Assembly (NCBI RefSeq): GCF_021129235.1
Contig: NZ_JAJOMA010000017.1
Span: forward strand, 62,001 to 126,000
Direction: 5' to 3'
DNA from: Kineosporia mesophila
GTDB lineage: Bacteria; Actinomycetota; Actinomycetes; Actinomycetales; Kineosporiaceae
DNA: 64,000 bases
The translations under genes and the position numbers were made by a program. Shown here piece by piece: positions 25,763 through 35,108 of this stretch. The notes below the pieces were generated by a model, which did no database searches, had not been told where the DNA came from, and was given only the letters and a program-made list of their open reading frames with translations. Positions within the stretch are counted from its first letter, which is position 1. Each line of letters begins with the position of its first letter.

Positions 25763-27346
25763 ATGGGACATCCGGGAAGCACGGCGCCGGCCGCCTGGAC
25801 CCGGCTGGTTCCCGGGCTGCTGGCCTTCGCCGTCGCGCTCGCCCTGACCGCCTGGGCCCTGCACCGGCCGGCGCTCTGGCTGGACGAGGCCGCCTCCGCC
25901 GTGGCCGCACGGCGCTCCTGGCCCGATCTCTGGCAGTTGTGGGGCGGCACCGACGCCCCTCTGATGCCCTACTACCTCGTCCTCAAATTCCTCAGCGCGA
26001 CAGCCTCGTTCGTCGACCCCCGGCTGACCGCCCACCCCGAGGTGCTGCTGCGCTGGCCCTCCGCCCTGGCCGCCGCCGGGGCGGTCGGGGTCCTGGTCGC
26101 CTGGCTGCGAACCGTCCTCCCGGCCGTGCCCGCCCTGGGCTGCGGCGCCGTTCTGATGGCCTTCGGGGATTTCTCCCGGTACGGCCAGGAAGCCCGGCCG
26201 TACGCCCTGGTCCTGCTGCTCGCCGTCAGCGCGACAGCCCTCTGGTGGCGGCTCATGCGTACCGAATCCCTGCCCACCACAGTCGCTTACGCTCTCTGTG
26301 TCGCCGCGCTGACCAGCTTGCACCTGCTGTCGGCGATGCTGGTCCCGGCTCACCTGGCCGCCGCCCTGCTGGTGCGCGACCGGGCCCGGCGGCAGGGGAG
26401 CGACCCGCTGATGCTGATCCTGTTGCTGTCCTCCGCCGTGCTGGCGGCGCTCCTGCTGGCCGGCCCGGCCGTGGTCGCCGCCGTGACGTTCGGCGGGGGT
26501 GCCTCCCGCTACCACCCGCTGACCGGTGGCTCCGTCCTCACCATGGTCGCCGCGCTGGTCGGCGGGATCCGGCCGTTCGTCGCCGTCGCCACCCTGGCCG
26601 CCCTCGGGATCACCCGCTGGCGACACGAGCGCGACGCCGACCTCACCCGGATCGCCGTGTGCTGGTCCTTCGTCCCCTGGTTGTTCTACCTACCGGCCGT
26701 CATCGCCCGCCCCAACCTGCTGATCGGCCGCTACCTGCTCTTCACGACGCCGGGCTGGGCGATCCTGGCCGGGCTGGGGCTCCTGACCCTGGCCGGCACC
26801 GCGGTCGCCGCCCGGACGGTGGCGCTCGGTGCGGCCGTGGCGCTGCTGATCCTGCTCCAGTGGCCGGCGCTCGAAGCGGTGCGGGCCCCGGCCGGTCACG
26901 GCCGCGACGTGCGGCCGATGGCTACCCTGCTGCGACGTCCGGCCTACCGGGACCTGCCCCTGATCGTGCCCACCAGCACCGACATGCTCCAGCTGACCGC
27001 CTATGCGCCCGACGCCGCGGGCCGGGTCGGCAACCAGGTCCTGAGCTCCGTGAACGTCTGGCCCGACCGTCTCGGGCGGACGGCGGCCCTCAGGCGACTG
27101 GCCGGTGCCCGATCCGTCGTCCTGATCGTGCGGACCGGCGCCTGCGGCCCGATGCCGTTGCTCCTCGACCATTTCCGGGTGGATTCGGCGACCCCGGCCG
27201 GGTCCCTGACCGCGATGGTACTGACCCGCCCGCCGGACCTGGTTCCGCCGCGGGGCTTTCGCCATCCGACCCCGGGCCTGCCCCCGCGCCTGATCCTTCC
27301 CTGCCCGGACGAGGTCAGCCCGGCGGACGGGCCCACCGGATCCTGA
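25763..27346 (+). CDS. GT-C membrane glycosyltransferase (GT39/PMT-like)
   Basis: A 527-residue membrane protein with about 10-12 hydrophobic segments. The first loop has the GT-C acidic motif [11 protein letters not shown], followed by [17 protein letters not shown], a hallmark of bacterial dolichyl- or polyprenyl-phosphate-sugar-dependent transferases. It ends in a soluble 130-residue domain. It would move sugar from a lipid carrier to an outer-face acceptor that is not identifiable. Its last 32 bp overlap the end of the convergent DUF3253 gene. Confidence 0.78.
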   Translation: MGHPGSTAPAAWTRLVPGLLAFAVALALTAWALHRPALWLDEAASAVAARRSWPDLWQLWGGTDAPLMPYYLVLKFLSATASFVDPRLTAHPEVLLRWPSALAAAGAVGVLVAWLRTVLPAVPALGCGAVLMAFGDFSRYGQEARPYALVLLLAVSATALWWRLMRTESLPTTVAYALCVAALTSLHLLSAMLVPAHLAAALLVRDRARRQGSDPLMLILLLSSAVLAALLLAGPAVVAAVTFGGGASRYHPLTGGSVLTMVAALVGGIRPFVAVATLAALGITRWRHERDADLTRIAVCWSFVPWLFYLPAVIARPNLLIGRYLLFTTPGWAILAGLGLLTLAGTAVAARTVALGAAVALLILLQWPALEAVRAPAGHGRDVRPMATLLRRPAYRDLPLIVPTSTDMLQLTAYAPDAAGRVGNQVLSSVNVWPDRLGRTAALRRLAGARSVVLIVRTGACGPMPLLLDHFRVDSATPAGSLTAMVLTRPPDLVPPRGFRHPTPGLPPRLILPCPDEVSPADGPTGS

Positions 27347-27695
27347 TCGGGCCCCGCGCCGTCGAGGGGTCGACCACCGTGCCGCCCTGGGTGATCACCA
27401 CCTGTCCCGCCGCGGTGAGCCGGCGGGCGGCGGCGCGGGCGGGCTCCATCAGGTCGCGCCAGTCCGGCCCACCGACCGCCCGGGCCGCCTCCGAAGGGCA
27501 GATGGTGGCCCCGGCCCGGCGCTGCCCGAGCAGCTCCACGATGCTCTCCTCCAGGCGCAGGCCGGTGTCGTCGACCTGGTTCCGGCGGCAGCGCTGCGAG
27601 CAGTAGCGCACGGAGTCCCAGTCCTTCGCCCACTTCTTGCGCCAGGTGATCGTGCGCCCGCAGGTGGCGCACACCTTGGTATCGGGGTTCTTCAC
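27315..27695 (-). CDS. DUF2256 + DUF3253 domain protein
   Basis: A 126-residue protein with two small domains. Residues 1-40 form a DUF2256 zinc ribbon: [20 protein letters not shown] followed by [11 protein letters not shown]. Residues about 50-126 are DUF3253, a winged-helix-like unit ([36 protein letters not shown]). No biochemical function is known for this pairing. GTG at 27695 is chosen because it overlaps the stop of the gene fragment upstream (GTGA) and begins the conserved part. Confidence 0.82.
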   Translation of the reverse strand: MKNPDTKVCATCGRTITWRKKWAKDWDSVRYCSQRCRRNQVDDTGLRLEESIVELLGQRRAGATICPSEAARAVGGPDWRDLMEPARAAARRLTAAGQVVITQGGTVVDPSTARGPIRIRWARPPG

Positions 27696-27815
27696 CCTGC
27701 CACTGTGCCGCCCCCGGCGCCGGATCGCAGCACCGGGGCGAGAACCTCGTCCACCATCTCGCTCAGGTCCTTCTCGGTCAGGTGCCCGGCGGACATCACC
27801 TGCTCGTGCATCAGC
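27692..27815 (-). pseudogene. 3' fragment of an unidentified gene
   Basis: The minus strand reads [20 protein letters not shown] and then [15 protein letters not shown], ending with a stop at 27692 that overlaps the GTG of the DUF2256/DUF3253 gene. The GTGA overlap shows this was the preceding gene of that operon. Its 5' part is missing: at about 27815 the DNA switches to a methyltransferase gene reading the other way. The family is not recognised. Confidence 0.5.
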
Positions 27816-28379
27816 TGCGGCACCGGGCGGCACACGGCGTTCCTGGCCGCGCGCGGCCATCGCGTCATCGGTGTGGACAGCTCACCGGAGATGCTCGCCC
27901 GGGCCACCGAACGCTTCCCCCGAGCTCGTTTTCGCCAGGGCGACCTGCACCACCTGCCGCTGCCGGACAATACCGTGGACCTGGTGGTGTGCGCCCTGGC
28001 CCTGGCCCCTCTGCCGACCCTGACAACGGCCTTCGCGCAGTTCGCGCGGGTCCTGCGGCCCGGTAGGCACCTGGTCGTGACCGACGTCCACCACGAACGC
28101 GTGGCCCTCGGTTCGCTCGCCCACGTGCGGTACCCGCAGGGCGAGCCCGGACTCATCCCGTCCTACCGGTACCGGGCGAGTGACTACCTCGGCGCGGCCC
28201 TGCCCAGCGGTTTTCGGGTGGAACGGTGTGAAGAGCCGTGCCCATCCACCGCGAACAGCACCGGCACCGAATCGCTGGGGGCCTGGGACGCGTGGCCGTG
28301 GTCGCTCCGGTCCAGGGTGCCCGCCGCGGTCCTGACCGCCTCGCCCGCCGTGATGCTCTGCCACTTCCGGAAAGACTGA
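27816..28379 (+). pseudogene. 5'-truncated class I SAM methyltransferase
   Basis: From 27816 the plus strand reads [20 protein letters not shown] and then [40 protein letters not shown] and RVLRPGRHLVVTDVHHERVA, clearly a methyltransferase type 11 domain. It begins in the middle of SAM motif I; the roughly 40-50 residues that should precede it are replaced by antisense sequence of another gene. No good start codon precedes the homologous part. Probably inactive. Confidence 0.7.
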
Positions 28380-28383
28380 CGCC

Positions 28384-30600
28384 TCACCCGGCCGGCACGA
28401 TGCGGTCGGCCCCGGCGCTGTCCGCCGTCGTGAGCACGGACTTCGCGAAGTCGGCGACCGGCAGCGGGTGGGAGAAGAGATAGCCCTGCCCGTAGCGGAT
28501 CCCGAGCGCCAGCAGCTGTTCCCGTTGTTCCTGGGTCTCGATGCCCTCGGCGAGAATCTCCAGGTCGAGGGTCACGGCCATCGCGTTCACCGCGGCGACC
28601 AGTTGCACCTGGCCACCGTCCAGGGAGGTCACCACCGACCGGTCGAGCTTGAGCATCCGGATCGGAAAGCGGTGCAGGTACTCCAGCGACGTGTATCCGG
28701 TGCCGTAGTCGTCCAGGTAGATCTGCACCCCGGCGGCGTCGAGCACCTGCAGGGTGCGCTCGGCCGGGGTGTCCGCGGACAGCTGATGGTGCTCGGTGAT
28801 CTCCAGGTGCAGCAACGACGCCGGCAGCTCCAGGCTCGACAGGGCGGCCAGGACCTGGTCAGCCAGGCGGGGGTCGTCCAGGCTGTCGCGGGTGAGGTTG
28901 ACGCTGATCGGCAGGACGCGCAGGCCCTGGTCCCGCCAGCGCGCCATCTGGGTGAGCACGTCGCGCAGCACGGCCGAGTCCAGTTCCGCGTCCAGGCGGT
29001 TGCTGCTGACCAGGCCCAGGAAGGCGTCGGGGGCGAGCAGTCCCATCTCCGGGTGCAGCCACCGCACCAGGGCCTCGGCCCCGACCACTTCACCCGAGCG
29101 CAGGTCGACCAGCGGCTGGTAGCAGATCTCCAGCCGGCCGACGTCCGGGTTCTCGTTGCCCAGCAGCTGCCGGATCTGGCTGGTCAGGGTGAAGCGCCGG
29201 GCCACCTCGATCCGCATGTCCGTCTGGAAGGCCAGGGCCTGCATGCCCCCGGCCGCCTTGGCCGCGTACATCGCCACGTCGGCGTGGGTGAGCAGATCGG
29301 CGAGCGTCGTGCCGGCCTGGGCGTCGGCGATCCCGACGCTGGCACCGGTGCGCAACACCAGGCCACCGACGACGAACGGGTCTTGCAGCGTGTGCAGGAA
29401 ACGCTCGGCCACCGCGGCAGCCTGGTCGGTCCGGGTGAGGACGACGAACTCGTCGCCTCCCAGCCGGGCCGCCAGGCCCTCCGGGCCGGTGGCCAGCAGC
29501 AGGCGGTCACGCAGGCGCAGCAGCAGGGCGTCACCGATGTCGTGCCCGTGGGTGTCGTTGACCTGCTTGAACTCGTCGACGTCGATGAGCAGCAGGCTGA
29601 AACCGGCCGCGGTGGGCGCCTCGTCGAAGGCCCGGGCCAGGCCCCGCCGGTTGGCCAGGTCGGTCAGCGGATCGTGCTCGGCCAGATGCTCGCTGGAGCG
29701 CAGCGCGTCGCTGCCGCGCAACAGGCACAGGCCGGCGATGACCGCGCCCGCCGCCGGGACCGACCACGCCGGGAGGCTTCTCGCGCCGCCGACCTCGGCC
29801 ACCCAGCCGACCGCCGGCGGAACCAGGACCAGGGGAAGCAGTCCCAGCAGCGCGGTGGACGGGCGCCGCCGCCGGGCGAACGTCTCGGCGCCGAACGCCC
29901 AGGTCATGGACGGGTGCAGGGCCGCGGTGCCGAACAGCAGCGGCATCAGCGCGCCGAGGGCCTGGCTCGCCTCGCCCGGCAGCGACATCCGACGGCCCTG
30001 CAAGGCCGAGGACAGGTCGTAGACGATGGCCACGAACGCCGCCGCGAGCAGCAGCAGCGAGCTGGGCCCCAGTCCCCGGCGGGCCACCGAGAACCGCACG
30101 AGCATCCCGAGCAGCACCACGTCCACACTCGCGACCAGCACGGTGGTCGGGTTCGACCCCTCGCCCGTGCCGGCCCGGATGATCTGGGCGGCGACCAGCA
30201 CCAGCACCACCGCGATGATCGCCAGGTCCAGGCCGGCGGCGAGCGAGCGGACCGTCTGACGGGGCCCGGAGAGCACGGCGTGCAGCACCACCCCGGCCGC
30301 GACCGCCTGCCCGGCCCAGACACAGACGGCCACCGTCGTCGTGACCTGTCCCTGCCGGTGCACGACGAGGGCGCCGACCGTCCAGAACGTCAGCGTGACG
30401 GCCAGCCACGACCAGGACGGCGCGGTGGGCCGGTACCGCCACACGCCCAGGACAATCATCGCGATCCCGGCGACCCCGGCCACCACGGTCCCGGCCGAGC
30501 GCAAATTCTCCTCGACCGTCATGAGCACGGCCACGAGCACGGCGGCGGCCAGCAGAAGCCAGGCCACCCGGGCGCCGGGTACTGCACGGCTGGAGGTCAC
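28384..30600 (-). CDS. Membrane GGDEF-EAL protein (c-di-GMP turnover)
   Basis: A protein of about 738 residues if GTG 30600 is the start (nearby starts are possible, and the GGAGG lies very close to this GTG). Residues 1-300 hold roughly eight membrane helices. GGDEF is intact (ARLGGDEFVVL, about 379-388) with HDPLTDLANRRG before it. EAL is intact (GAEALVRWLHP, DDYGTGYTSLEYLH, LAEGIET). Both diguanylate cyclase and phosphodiesterase activities are possible. It lies about 50 bp downstream of another GGDEF gene on the same strand. Confidence 0.87.
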   Translation of the reverse strand: MTSSRAVPGARVAWLLLAAAVLVAVLMTVEENLRSAGTVVAGVAGIAMIVLGVWRYRPTAPSWSWLAVTLTFWTVGALVVHRQGQVTTTVAVCVWAGQAVAAGVVLHAVLSGPRQTVRSLAAGLDLAIIAVVLVLVAAQIIRAGTGEGSNPTTVLVASVDVVLLGMLVRFSVARRGLGPSSLLLLAAAFVAIVYDLSSALQGRRMSLPGEASQALGALMPLLFGTAALHPSMTWAFGAETFARRRRPSTALLGLLPLVLVPPAVGWVAEVGGARSLPAWSVPAAGAVIAGLCLLRGSDALRSSEHLAEHDPLTDLANRRGLARAFDEAPTAAGFSLLLIDVDEFKQVNDTHGHDIGDALLLRLRDRLLLATGPEGLAARLGGDEFVVLTRTDQAAAVAERFLHTLQDPFVVGGLVLRTGASVGIADAQAGTTLADLLTHADVAMYAAKAAGGMQALAFQTDMRIEVARRFTLTSQIRQLLGNENPDVGRLEICYQPLVDLRSGEVVGAEALVRWLHPEMGLLAPDAFLGLVSSNRLDAELDSAVLRDVLTQMARWRDQGLRVLPISVNLTRDSLDDPRLADQVLAALSSLELPASLLHLEITEHHQLSADTPAERTLQVLDAAGVQIYLDDYGTGYTSLEYLHRFPIRMLKLDRSVVTSLDGGQVQLVAAVNAMAVTLDLEILAEGIETQEQREQLLALGIRYGQGYLFSHPLPVADFAKSVLTTADSAGADRIVPAG

Positions 30601-30650
30601 CCTCCGGCTTCGGATCCCGACGCCGTCCTCTTGAGGTTCCGGGTGTGAGG

Positions 30651-32219
30651 TCAGGACTCCCCCACCCGCGTGATCGAGGAGATGGAGGAGGTGTGATCCT
30701 CCGGCACGCTCTCCAGGACGGGTGACGACCGCACGAGCCGGTTGCGGCCCGCGTGCTTGGCCTCGTACAGCGCCTCGTCCACCCGGTGCAGCAGGGCCTC
30801 GGCGTCCTCCTGCCCGTCCCAGCGGGCCGCACCGATCGAGCAGGTCTGCCCGGACGGCACGATCCCCCGCAGCGCGTCGATCGCCAGCAGGCCGTCCGCC
30901 TCGTCGTCGCACCGCACCAGGATCGCGAACTCCTCACCGCCCCAGCGGGCGATGTACCCGTCGGTGCCGAGCGCCCGCCTCCACGTCTGGGCGGCCTCGC
31001 GCAGCAGGTCGTCCCCGGCCTGGTGACCGTGCTCGTCGTTGTACTTCTTGAAATGGTCCAGGTCGAGCAGCCCGGTCAGGAGCACCGGCCCGGTCCGGGT
31101 CGCGGCGGCCAGTCCCCGGGCCAGCTCGAAGTCCCACGATCGCCGGTTGGCGACGCCGGTGAGCGGGTCGGTGCGCGCCACCTCCGACAGGCGCACCGCC
31201 TGCCGTTTCAGCACCCGCAGCAGGTCCCAGATCCGGAACGTGACCATCACCAGCAGGAGCAGCGAGCCCGCGCTGAGATAGCCCTCGTAGGAATCGGCCC
31301 GGTTCCGGGAGGTCAGCAGCAGGACGAGCGACGGCAGGCCGGCGGTGGCGGTGAGCACCACGAGCCGGGCCACCGTCAGGCCGCCGCCCGCGTCCGCCTC
31401 GGCGGCGGACACCGGGCCCGGCGCCGTCACCTTCCTGGCCTCCTGGCCGGCGCAGTCGGCGGCCACCCCGATGCCGACGAACAGCAGGGCCCACAGCACG
31501 AACATCCATCCGGGGAAGTCGTGGCCGCCCCGTAGCACGATGACGTTCTGCAGGATGTCGGCGACCAGCGTGGTCACGATGCCCGCCGTCAGCCACCACC
31601 GCGCCGGGTCCCGCGTCGCCCGGACCACGAGCATCTGCGCGACCAGGAACAGCAGCAGCACGTCGAGCAGCGGGTACACGCTGCCGAACAACCGGGCCGT
31701 CACCGTCATCCCGGTGTTGCGCACCGTCGGGAGCACGATGAAGGCCACCGTGAGCACGCCGGCGCTCACGGTGACGATGGACGCGTCCAGCAGAGGTCCG
31801 AAGGCCAGCCGGCCCGAGCGCTGGCGGTTCAGCATCAGCACGCCCACGACGAGCGGCACGTAGGCCACCACGAAGACCGCGTCGCCGGGTGAGGGGAACA
31901 TCTGCGGATCGTGGATCCGGTAGTAGACGAAGAGCGCCCAGGCCGCCAGCCACGTCAGGCAGCCGAGATGGATGATCCGGAAGGCATCGCGGCGGCCCGG
32001 CGGCAGCTGCCTCACCGCCAGGGTGATGAAGACCGTCGACACGGCCATCGACACCGTGCTGGACATTCCGCGCGTCACGTTCGCGGGCATCGGCAGCGCC
32101 TGGGCCAGGGCCCCGAGCAGCGCGATCACCCCGGTCACCCGCACGGGCCAGGACGCGTCGCGCAGCGGGACGGCCGACCACGCCGACCGTCCCCACCGCC
32201 CCGGTTCTCCCCACGTCAC
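30651..32219 (-). CDS. Membrane GGDEF diguanylate cyclase
   Basis: A 522-residue protein from GTG 32219. About nine hydrophobic segments (residues 15-330) are followed by a GGDEF domain: ARTDPLTGVANRRSWDFELA, LDLDHFKKYNDEHGHQAGDD, and the active-site ARWGGEEFAILV (GGEEF). No EAL domain is present and no clear RxxD inhibitory site lies just before GGEEF. Predicted to make c-di-GMP from GTP at the membrane. The start is a choice among several; upstream sequence is Pro/Gly-rich and unlike a protein N-terminus. Confidence 0.85.
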   Translation of the reverse strand: MTWGEPGRWGRSAWSAVPLRDASWPVRVTGVIALLGALAQALPMPANVTRGMSSTVSMAVSTVFITLAVRQLPPGRRDAFRIIHLGCLTWLAAWALFVYYRIHDPQMFPSPGDAVFVVAYVPLVVGVLMLNRQRSGRLAFGPLLDASIVTVSAGVLTVAFIVLPTVRNTGMTVTARLFGSVYPLLDVLLLFLVAQMLVVRATRDPARWWLTAGIVTTLVADILQNVIVLRGGHDFPGWMFVLWALLFVGIGVAADCAGQEARKVTAPGPVSAAEADAGGGLTVARLVVLTATAGLPSLVLLLTSRNRADSYEGYLSAGSLLLLVMVTFRIWDLLRVLKRQAVRLSEVARTDPLTGVANRRSWDFELARGLAAATRTGPVLLTGLLDLDHFKKYNDEHGHQAGDDLLREAAQTWRRALGTDGYIARWGGEEFAILVRCDDEADGLLAIDALRGIVPSGQTCSIGAARWDGQEDAEALLHRVDEALYEAKHAGRNRLVRSSPVLESVPEDHTSSISSITRVGES

Positions 32220-32436
32220 GGGTCGGTTGTCGGACGCTTCGTGCCTGCAGCACACCGGGTGGGCCCCCCAAGGCCCCACTTGGCCCAGCGACACGACGGG
32301 CCCGTGCCGACCGACGGCCTCACGCTCCCGGCCACCGCCGCCCGGGCCGCCCGCGAGCCCCACACCTGCGCCCACCGGATCGGGACCGGCGGCCTGGCCG
32401 GCCGACTGCACGAAAACCCCTGCGAAAAGCTCTGGC

Positions 32437-32718
32437 TCAGCGCCGGCCGGGGTGCTCCGGGCCCTCGTCGCCGGGCACTGCCTGCTCGGCGTCGGCCGGG
32501 TCGATCAGCACCCCGTCCAGCGGATTGCCCGCTCCCACACCGGAGGTCGGGTCACCGTCCTGCGGGTCGGGCTGTCCCGGGACGGAACCGGCCGCGCGGG
32601 CCCCGGAGAAGACAGCGCCCCCGGTGCCGGCGCGCGAACCGGTCTGGCTGGCGTCCGTCTCGGCCTGCTGCGACTCGGCGTTGTTGCGGGGGTCGATCTC
32701 GTGTGGTTCCTGGGTCAC
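32437..32718 (-). CDS. Small acidic low-complexity protein, unknown
   Basis: A 93-residue, Gln/Asp/Pro/Gly-rich and probably disordered protein (MTQEPHEIDPRNNAESQQAE at the N-terminus) from GTG 32718, preceded by GGGAGCC. It lacks Cys and membrane segments. Similar short acidic proteins are common and uncharacterised in actinomycetes. It lies between two c-di-GMP genes on the same strand. Confidence 0.55.
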   Translation of the reverse strand: MTQEPHEIDPRNNAESQQAETDASQTGSRAGTGGAVFSGARAAGSVPGQPDPQDGDPTSGVGAGNPLDGVLIDPADAEQAVPGDEGPEHPGRR

Positions 32719-32750
32719 GGTGTGGCTCCCTCTGGTCGACGGGCAGCCAC

Positions 32751-34925
32751 CTAACCACGGGCGTCCGTGACCCGCGCCTCGAGCGGTTCCGGCCGGCTGA
32801 GGTGAAAACCCTGGCCGTAGGCGATGTCGAGGTCACGCAGGCAGCGGAACTCGTCCGGGGTCTCGATGCCCTCGGCGACCAGCGCCGCCCGGGTCTTCGC
32901 GCCGAACGCGACCAGGGAGGCGGCCAGCGCCTGCTTGGCCGGATCGCTGTCGATACCGCGCACCAGGCTGACGTCGAGCTTGATGATGTCCGGCATGATC
33001 GCCAGGATGTGGCGCATGCTGGCGAAGCCGGCCCCGGCGTCGTCGACCGCGATCCGCAGCCCGCGGGCGCGCAGGGGCCGCAGGCTGGCGTTGACCGTGT
33101 CGTAGTCGTCGATGACCTCGTGCTCGGTCAGTTCCATCACGATCCGGTCCAGGGGCAGCGCGCCGATCACCCGGGCGAACTCGGGCGTCAGCACGGTCGC
33201 GGGCGAGATGTTCAGCGACAGGTAGCCGTCGAGGTGGGGCAGCCCGGTGACGGCGGAGCGCACGCAGGCCAGCTCCAGTTGTGGCCCGGCGCCGTACTCC
33301 GCGGCCTGCGAGAACCACTCCACCGGTGAAGGACTACCTCCGGGGAACCGGCTCAGCGCCTCCTGCCCGACGACGCTGAGGTCGGTGAGGCTGTGGATCG
33401 GCTGGTACACCGCGGTGGGGCCGCCCCGCCCGATCACGTCGTCGACCGCCCGCAGGAAGGAGTAGCGTCGCTCGTCGCGGTCGTCCTCCACCTCGACCAG
33501 CCGCATGACGACGTCGCTGACGTTCCGCAGCACCTGGGCGTCGCGGTCGCCGAGTCCGGGTGAGGTGTGGGTGGAGAAGGCGCACAGGGTGCCGTACAGC
33601 CGGCCGTCGAGGTGGTGCAGCGGCACCCCGACGTGCGAGCCGATGCCCAGTGCCCCGGTCACCGCCAGGTCCTTCACGCTCGCGTGGGCGGTCACGTCGG
33701 GAATGACCTGCGGGAGGTCACCGTCGGCGATCATCCGGCAGTAGGTGCCCACCGACGGCTCGATCGTCCCGGCGGCGAAGGGCAGGTCGATCGAGCTGAC
33801 CACGTTGCGGAACTGACGCTGTTCTCCCTGAAACCGGTTGACGAAGGCCACCTCCATACCCAGCTGGGCCTTGACCAGTTCCAGCACCGCGTCGATGTTC
33901 TGCACCGCGTGGGCGGCCGGCAGCACGGCCGGTTTGGGCCGGGCGGACTGTGAGGGCCGGCTCACCCGGCGCGAGCCGTTGCTCTTCTTGTCCTCGTACA
34001 TGCGCGCGTCGGCCTGGCGCCAGGCCTCCATCAGCCCGTCGACGGCCGTGCGCTGGGCCACCCCGGCCGAGGCGGACACCCCGACCGTGGCCAGCCGGGC
34101 CAGGATGCCCTCGACCAGGCCCCGGCCCTGTTCCTGCGTGGTGTGCGGCAGCAGGAGCCCGAACTCGTCGCCGCCCAGCCGGGCCACGACGTCGCTGCCC
34201 CGCAGCCGGCCGGTGAGTTCCTCGGCCATCCGGACGATCAGCTCGTCTCCGGCCTCGTGCCCCTGTTCGTCGTTGACCTGTTTGAGACCGTTGAGATCGA
34301 GGACGACGATGGTCGCGGGGGTGCCGAAGGCGGCGGCCCGGGCCTCCTCGCGCACCATGGCCACGTCCCAGGCCCGCCGGTTGCCGACACCGGTCAGCAC
34401 GTCCTGGTGGGCGGCCTGCTCGATGCGCTCGGTCTGGCGCACCTGCTCGGCGAAGCGCAGCTCGTGGGCCAGCATGATGCCCAGGATCTGGGCCTGCCGG
34501 TGAATGACGCCCATCGACGCGGCCAGTCCCGGGCGGGGTGTGTCGGACAGGCCGCAGATGGTCGCGAGCACCTCGCCGTCGGGTGCGGTGACCGGGACCA
34601 CCGCGCAGGCACCGATGCTGAGCCGGTTGCGCTCGGCGATCTCCTGAAGCACCGGTACCAGGGCGACGTCCTCGGCGCACGAGGGTGCGTGGCCCTCCGT
34701 GACCAGGGCGCAGAAACTGTCCCGCCAGGGCCGGACGTCACCCGTGCCCACACCCGTCGAGGTCTCCAGCGCGGACAGCACGACCTGGGTGTCCCCGTCC
34801 CGCCGGGAGATGGACCAGTGCTCCAGGCCGACCCGGTCGCGCAGGTCCTGGAGGATCAGGGTGGCCGCGGTCCGGAACCCGATGATGTCCGCCGACGGCG
34901 GGTGCACGCCCCCTCTGCCAGCCAC
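32751..34925 (-). CDS. GAF-GGDEF-GAF-EAL c-di-GMP protein
   Basis: A 724-residue soluble protein. Domains in order: a GAF-like sensor (about 10-155), GGDEF (about 170-320; DVLTGVGNRRAW, VARLGGDEFGLLLP), a second GAF (about 340-480; GTYCRMIADGDLPQVIPDVT, HVGVPLHHLDGRLYGTLCAF) and EAL (about 490-720; VGQEALSRFPG, MELTEHEVIDDYD, DDAGAGFASMRH, LVAEGIETPDEF). The catalytic motifs of both output domains are recognisable. The two GAF domains suggest cytosolic ligand or redox/light input. It begins at 34925, divergent from a secreted hydrolase. Confidence 0.88.
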   Translation of the reverse strand: MAGRGGVHPPSADIIGFRTAATLILQDLRDRVGLEHWSISRRDGDTQVVLSALETSTGVGTGDVRPWRDSFCALVTEGHAPSCAEDVALVPVLQEIAERNRLSIGACAVVPVTAPDGEVLATICGLSDTPRPGLAASMGVIHRQAQILGIMLAHELRFAEQVRQTERIEQAAHQDVLTGVGNRRAWDVAMVREEARAAAFGTPATIVVLDLNGLKQVNDEQGHEAGDELIVRMAEELTGRLRGSDVVARLGGDEFGLLLPHTTQEQGRGLVEGILARLATVGVSASAGVAQRTAVDGLMEAWRQADARMYEDKKSNGSRRVSRPSQSARPKPAVLPAAHAVQNIDAVLELVKAQLGMEVAFVNRFQGEQRQFRNVVSSIDLPFAAGTIEPSVGTYCRMIADGDLPQVIPDVTAHASVKDLAVTGALGIGSHVGVPLHHLDGRLYGTLCAFSTHTSPGLGDRDAQVLRNVSDVVMRLVEVEDDRDERRYSFLRAVDDVIGRGGPTAVYQPIHSLTDLSVVGQEALSRFPGGSPSPVEWFSQAAEYGAGPQLELACVRSAVTGLPHLDGYLSLNISPATVLTPEFARVIGALPLDRIVMELTEHEVIDDYDTVNASLRPLRARGLRIAVDDAGAGFASMRHILAIMPDIIKLDVSLVRGIDSDPAKQALAASLVAFGAKTRAALVAEGIETPDEFRCLRDLDIAYGQGFHLSRPEPLEARVTDARG

Positions 34926-35108
34926 GCGTCACGCCTTCCCGTCGGTTCCCGCGCGCCTGGCCGGTTCTGGACAGGGCACCACGGCTGTCGAGCGGTCATC
35001 GACAGCCCCCGCCCGGGTCTGCACCCACCCCGCCCGCCTGTCACCCTTCCGGGTACATCGGTCGCCTCCGGGCGCCAGCCGGCCCCCGGGCCGGCCGAAA
35101 CAGATCCC

